Positions 5,276 through 6,468 of a DNA stretch of 6,468 nucleotides are shown here, piece by piece. Source of the DNA: Cyanobacteria bacterium UBA947 (lineage in GTDB: Bacteria > Cyanobacteriota > Vampirovibrionia > Gastranaerophilales > Gastranaerophilaceae). The notes under the pieces were generated by a model. The model searched no databases and was not told the DNA's origin. It worked only from the letters and a program-made list of their open reading frames with translations. The stretch is taken from contig DBCX01000004.1 in the NCBI GenBank assembly GCA_002293275.1, positions 1 through 6,468 of the forward strand. Direction: 5' to 3'. A program made the translations under genes and the position numbers. Position 1 is the stretch's first letter. Every line of letters begins with the position of its first letter.

Positions 5276-5770
5276 ATGAAAGGCAAAGCATTCAAATTCG
5301 GAAACGACATATCAACAGACCACATCGCGCCGGGACGCTTGTTCCACCTGCGATCCAACCTGCCCGAGTTTGCAAAGCATGTGCTGGAAGACGCTGATCC
5401 TGAATTCGCCTCAAAAATGACGCCGGGCGACTTTGTGGTTGCGGGCAAGAACTTTGGGCTCGGCTCCTCGCGCGAGCATGCCCCGCAAATTATAAAGATT
5501 GCCGGCGTGGGTGCCGTGATTGCGAAATCTTTTGCGCGAATTTTCTACCGCAACGCCATAAACATCGGGCTTTTGGCTATTGAGGCCGACACCGACAATA
5601 TAAACGCGGGCGATGAGCTGGAACTGGATATTGAAAAGGGTAAATTAACTGATTTAACTAACGGATCAGTTATCCCGATTGCGCCGCTGCCGCCTGTGAT
5701 GGTGAAGATGCTTGAAGACGGCGGACTGGTTGAACATATCAAAAAACACGGCAGTTTTAAACTAACATGA
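5276..5770 (+). CDS. leuD: 3-isopropylmalate/homoaconitate-type dehydratase small subunit
   Basis: A 164-residue swivel-domain subunit of the aconitase superfamily. With a large iron-sulfur subunit (LeuC) it would isomerise 2-isopropylmalate to 3-isopropylmalate in leucine synthesis. Seen: FGNDISTDHIAPGR (8-21), VAGKNFGLGSSREHAP (55-70) with the substrate-binding SSRE segment, and AKSFARIFYRNAINIGL (83-99). The length fits the short LeuD2/HacB form (about 160-170), not the roughly 200-residue proteobacterial LeuD. The position usually compared for substrate choice (YL-type loop in well-studied short forms) reads LFHLRS (22-27), so isopropylmalate, homocitrate or a related acid cannot be chosen with certainty. 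The start follows GGGAG (5268-5272) by 3 bases. No leuC lies in the window; the gene is followed by pgk 22 bases later, probably on the same mRNA. Confidence 0.88.
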   Translation: MKGKAFKFGNDISTDHIAPGRLFHLRSNLPEFAKHVLEDADPEFASKMTPGDFVVAGKNFGLGSSREHAPQIIKIAGVGAVIAKSFARIFYRNAINIGLLAIEADTDNINAGDELELDIEKGKLTDLTNGSVIPIAPLPPVMVKMLEDGGLVEHIKKHGSFKLT

Positions 5771-5780
5771 TATATTATTA

Positions 5781-5786
5781 AAGGAG
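5781..5786 (+). promoter_or_regulatory. Ribosome binding site of pgk
   Basis: AAGGAG stands 6 bases before the ATG at 5793 in the short leuD-pgk gap. It makes the MKKSVKDL start secure. No promoter of matching quality is visible in the gap, so pgk here probably relies on the leuD promoter. Confidence 0.85.
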
Positions 5787-5792
5787 AGAAAA

Positions 5793-6468
5793 ATGAAAAA
5801 ATCGGTTAAGGACCTGGGCGATGTCGCCGGCAAAAGAGCGCTTGTGCGTGTGGATATTAACGTTCCGCTTGACGGGCAGACTGTGACGGACGACACACGT
5901 ATCCAGGCGATTGTTCCGACGGTGCGGTTTTTGCAGGAAAAAGGCGCAAAAGTCATACTTATGGCGCACCTTGGCAGACCAAAAGGCGAGTGGAACCCTG
6001 AGTTTACGCTTGCACCGGTTGCTAAAAAACTCTCTGAGGTGCTCGGCGAGGATGTTTTGTTTGTGTCAAAACCCGTGGGTGACGGTGCGGACGCGCAATT
6101 GGCCGATCTAAAAGAAGGCAAAGTCGCGCTGCTTGAAAATATCCGCTACTACAAGGCGGAAGAGGCAAAAGACGACGATATGACGTTCGCAAATGAGCTG
6201 GCAAAACTGGGTGATTTCTACGTGAACGACGCGTTTGGCGCGGCGCACAGAAACCACACATCAACCGCGAAGCTTGCAAAGGTCTTGAAACCGGCAGTTT
6301 CCGGCTTGTTGATGGAGAAAGAACTTGTGTCGCTCGGAGCTGCACTTGACAACCCGCAAAGACCGTTCACGGCGATTGTCGGCGGTGCGAAGGTTTCGTC
6401 AAAAATCGGCGTGCTTGAAAACCTTATTGACAAGGTTGACAATCTTATCATCGGCGGCGGCATGGCGT
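5793..6468 (+). CDS. pgk: Phosphoglycerate kinase (3' partial)
   Basis: A glycolytic cytoplasmic enzyme transferring phosphate between 1,3-bisphosphoglycerate and ADP. The frame is open from the ATG to the window edge, giving 225 residues of about 390-400, that is, the N-terminal substrate domain and the beginning of the nucleotide domain. Family motifs in order: RVDINVP (19-25; most bacteria have Phe where this has Ile), DDTRIQA with the substrate-binding Arg (33-39), AHLGRPKG (58-65), LLENIRYY (113-120), FYVNDAFGAAHR (142-153), GLLMEKEL (171-178), IVGGAKVSSKIGVL (195-208) and GGGMA at the edge. No frameshift is seen. It starts 22 bases after leuD, an unusual partner; pgk is more often next to gap or tpi. 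Function is secure; the C-terminal half with the ATP site is not visible. Confidence 0.97.
   Translation, partial: MKKSVKDLGDVAGKRALVRVDINVPLDGQTVTDDTRIQAIVPTVRFLQEKGAKVILMAHLGRPKGEWNPEFTLAPVAKKLSEVLGEDVLFVSKPVGDGADAQLADLKEGKVALLENIRYYKAEEAKDDDMTFANELAKLGDFYVNDAFGAAHRNHTSTAKLAKVLKPAVSGLLMEKELVSLGAALDNPQRPFTAIVGGAKVSSKIGVLENLIDKVDNLIIGGGMA

Noticed and set aside
5208..5291. 28-residue extension of the Ycf45-type protein from an ATG at 5291
   Set aside because: It would overlap leuD and both promoters. Family proteins begin close to the FQNDLDKL region, so MSNIQF at 5207 fits better.
5647..5671. Inverted repeat AACTGAT/ATCAGTT within leuD
   Set aside because: A 7-bp stem with an 11-base loop in an AT-rich coding patch, far from any start or end; no supporting context for a regulatory role.

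Overview
The window is compact bacterial chromosome with seven recognisable complete genes and two edge-cut genes. No tRNA or rRNA gene, CRISPR array or insertion sequence is visible. The best taxonomic clue is the long minus-strand gene at 3624-5207. It encodes a Ycf45-type protein (SpoIIIAA-like P-loop ATPase plus C-terminal R3H domain), a family best known from cyanobacteria and algal plastids. Nothing photosynthetic is present. The genes for a CPYC glutaredoxin, a hybrid-cluster-protein relative and LeuD suggest an anaerobic or microaerobic heterotroph. My best guess is a non-photosynthetic cyanobacterial relative (Vampirovibrionia/Melainabacteria, for example Gastranaerophilales). This is an inference from one family and general style, and other phyla also carry Ycf45-like proteins.

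Left part, plus strand (1-1975): the last 31 codons of an unidentified gene are followed by a strong extended -10 promoter and a two-gene unit. The first gene is a small glutaredoxin. The second overlaps it by 11 bases and encodes a 532-residue protein. That protein has the fold-defining motifs of hybrid cluster protein (Hcp, prismane, 'hydroxylamine reductase'), yet every position that should bind the hybrid Fe-S-O cluster is substituted. It looks like an intact, translated pseudoenzyme, and it is the most interesting item in the window.

Middle part, minus strand (5207 down to 2028): the Ycf45-type ATPase gene, a 193-residue protein I do not recognise, then rpsL and rpsG (ribosomal proteins S12 and S7). 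rpsL has its own near-consensus sigma-70 promoter and a 74-nt leader. The leader folds into two adjacent hairpins, one closely resembling a tRNA-Leu T-arm. rpsL and rpsG overlap by one base. The usual next genes of the str operon, fusA and tuf, are absent: rpsG ends 52 bases from the convergent Hcp-like gene.

Right part, plus strand (5276-6468): leuD (small subunit of an isopropylmalate/homoaconitate-type isomerase) starts from an extended -10 promoter whose hexamer overlaps the -35 of a possible divergent promoter for the ATPase gene. It is followed 22 bases later by pgk (phosphoglycerate kinase), cut by the window edge. No large subunit (leuC) is in view.
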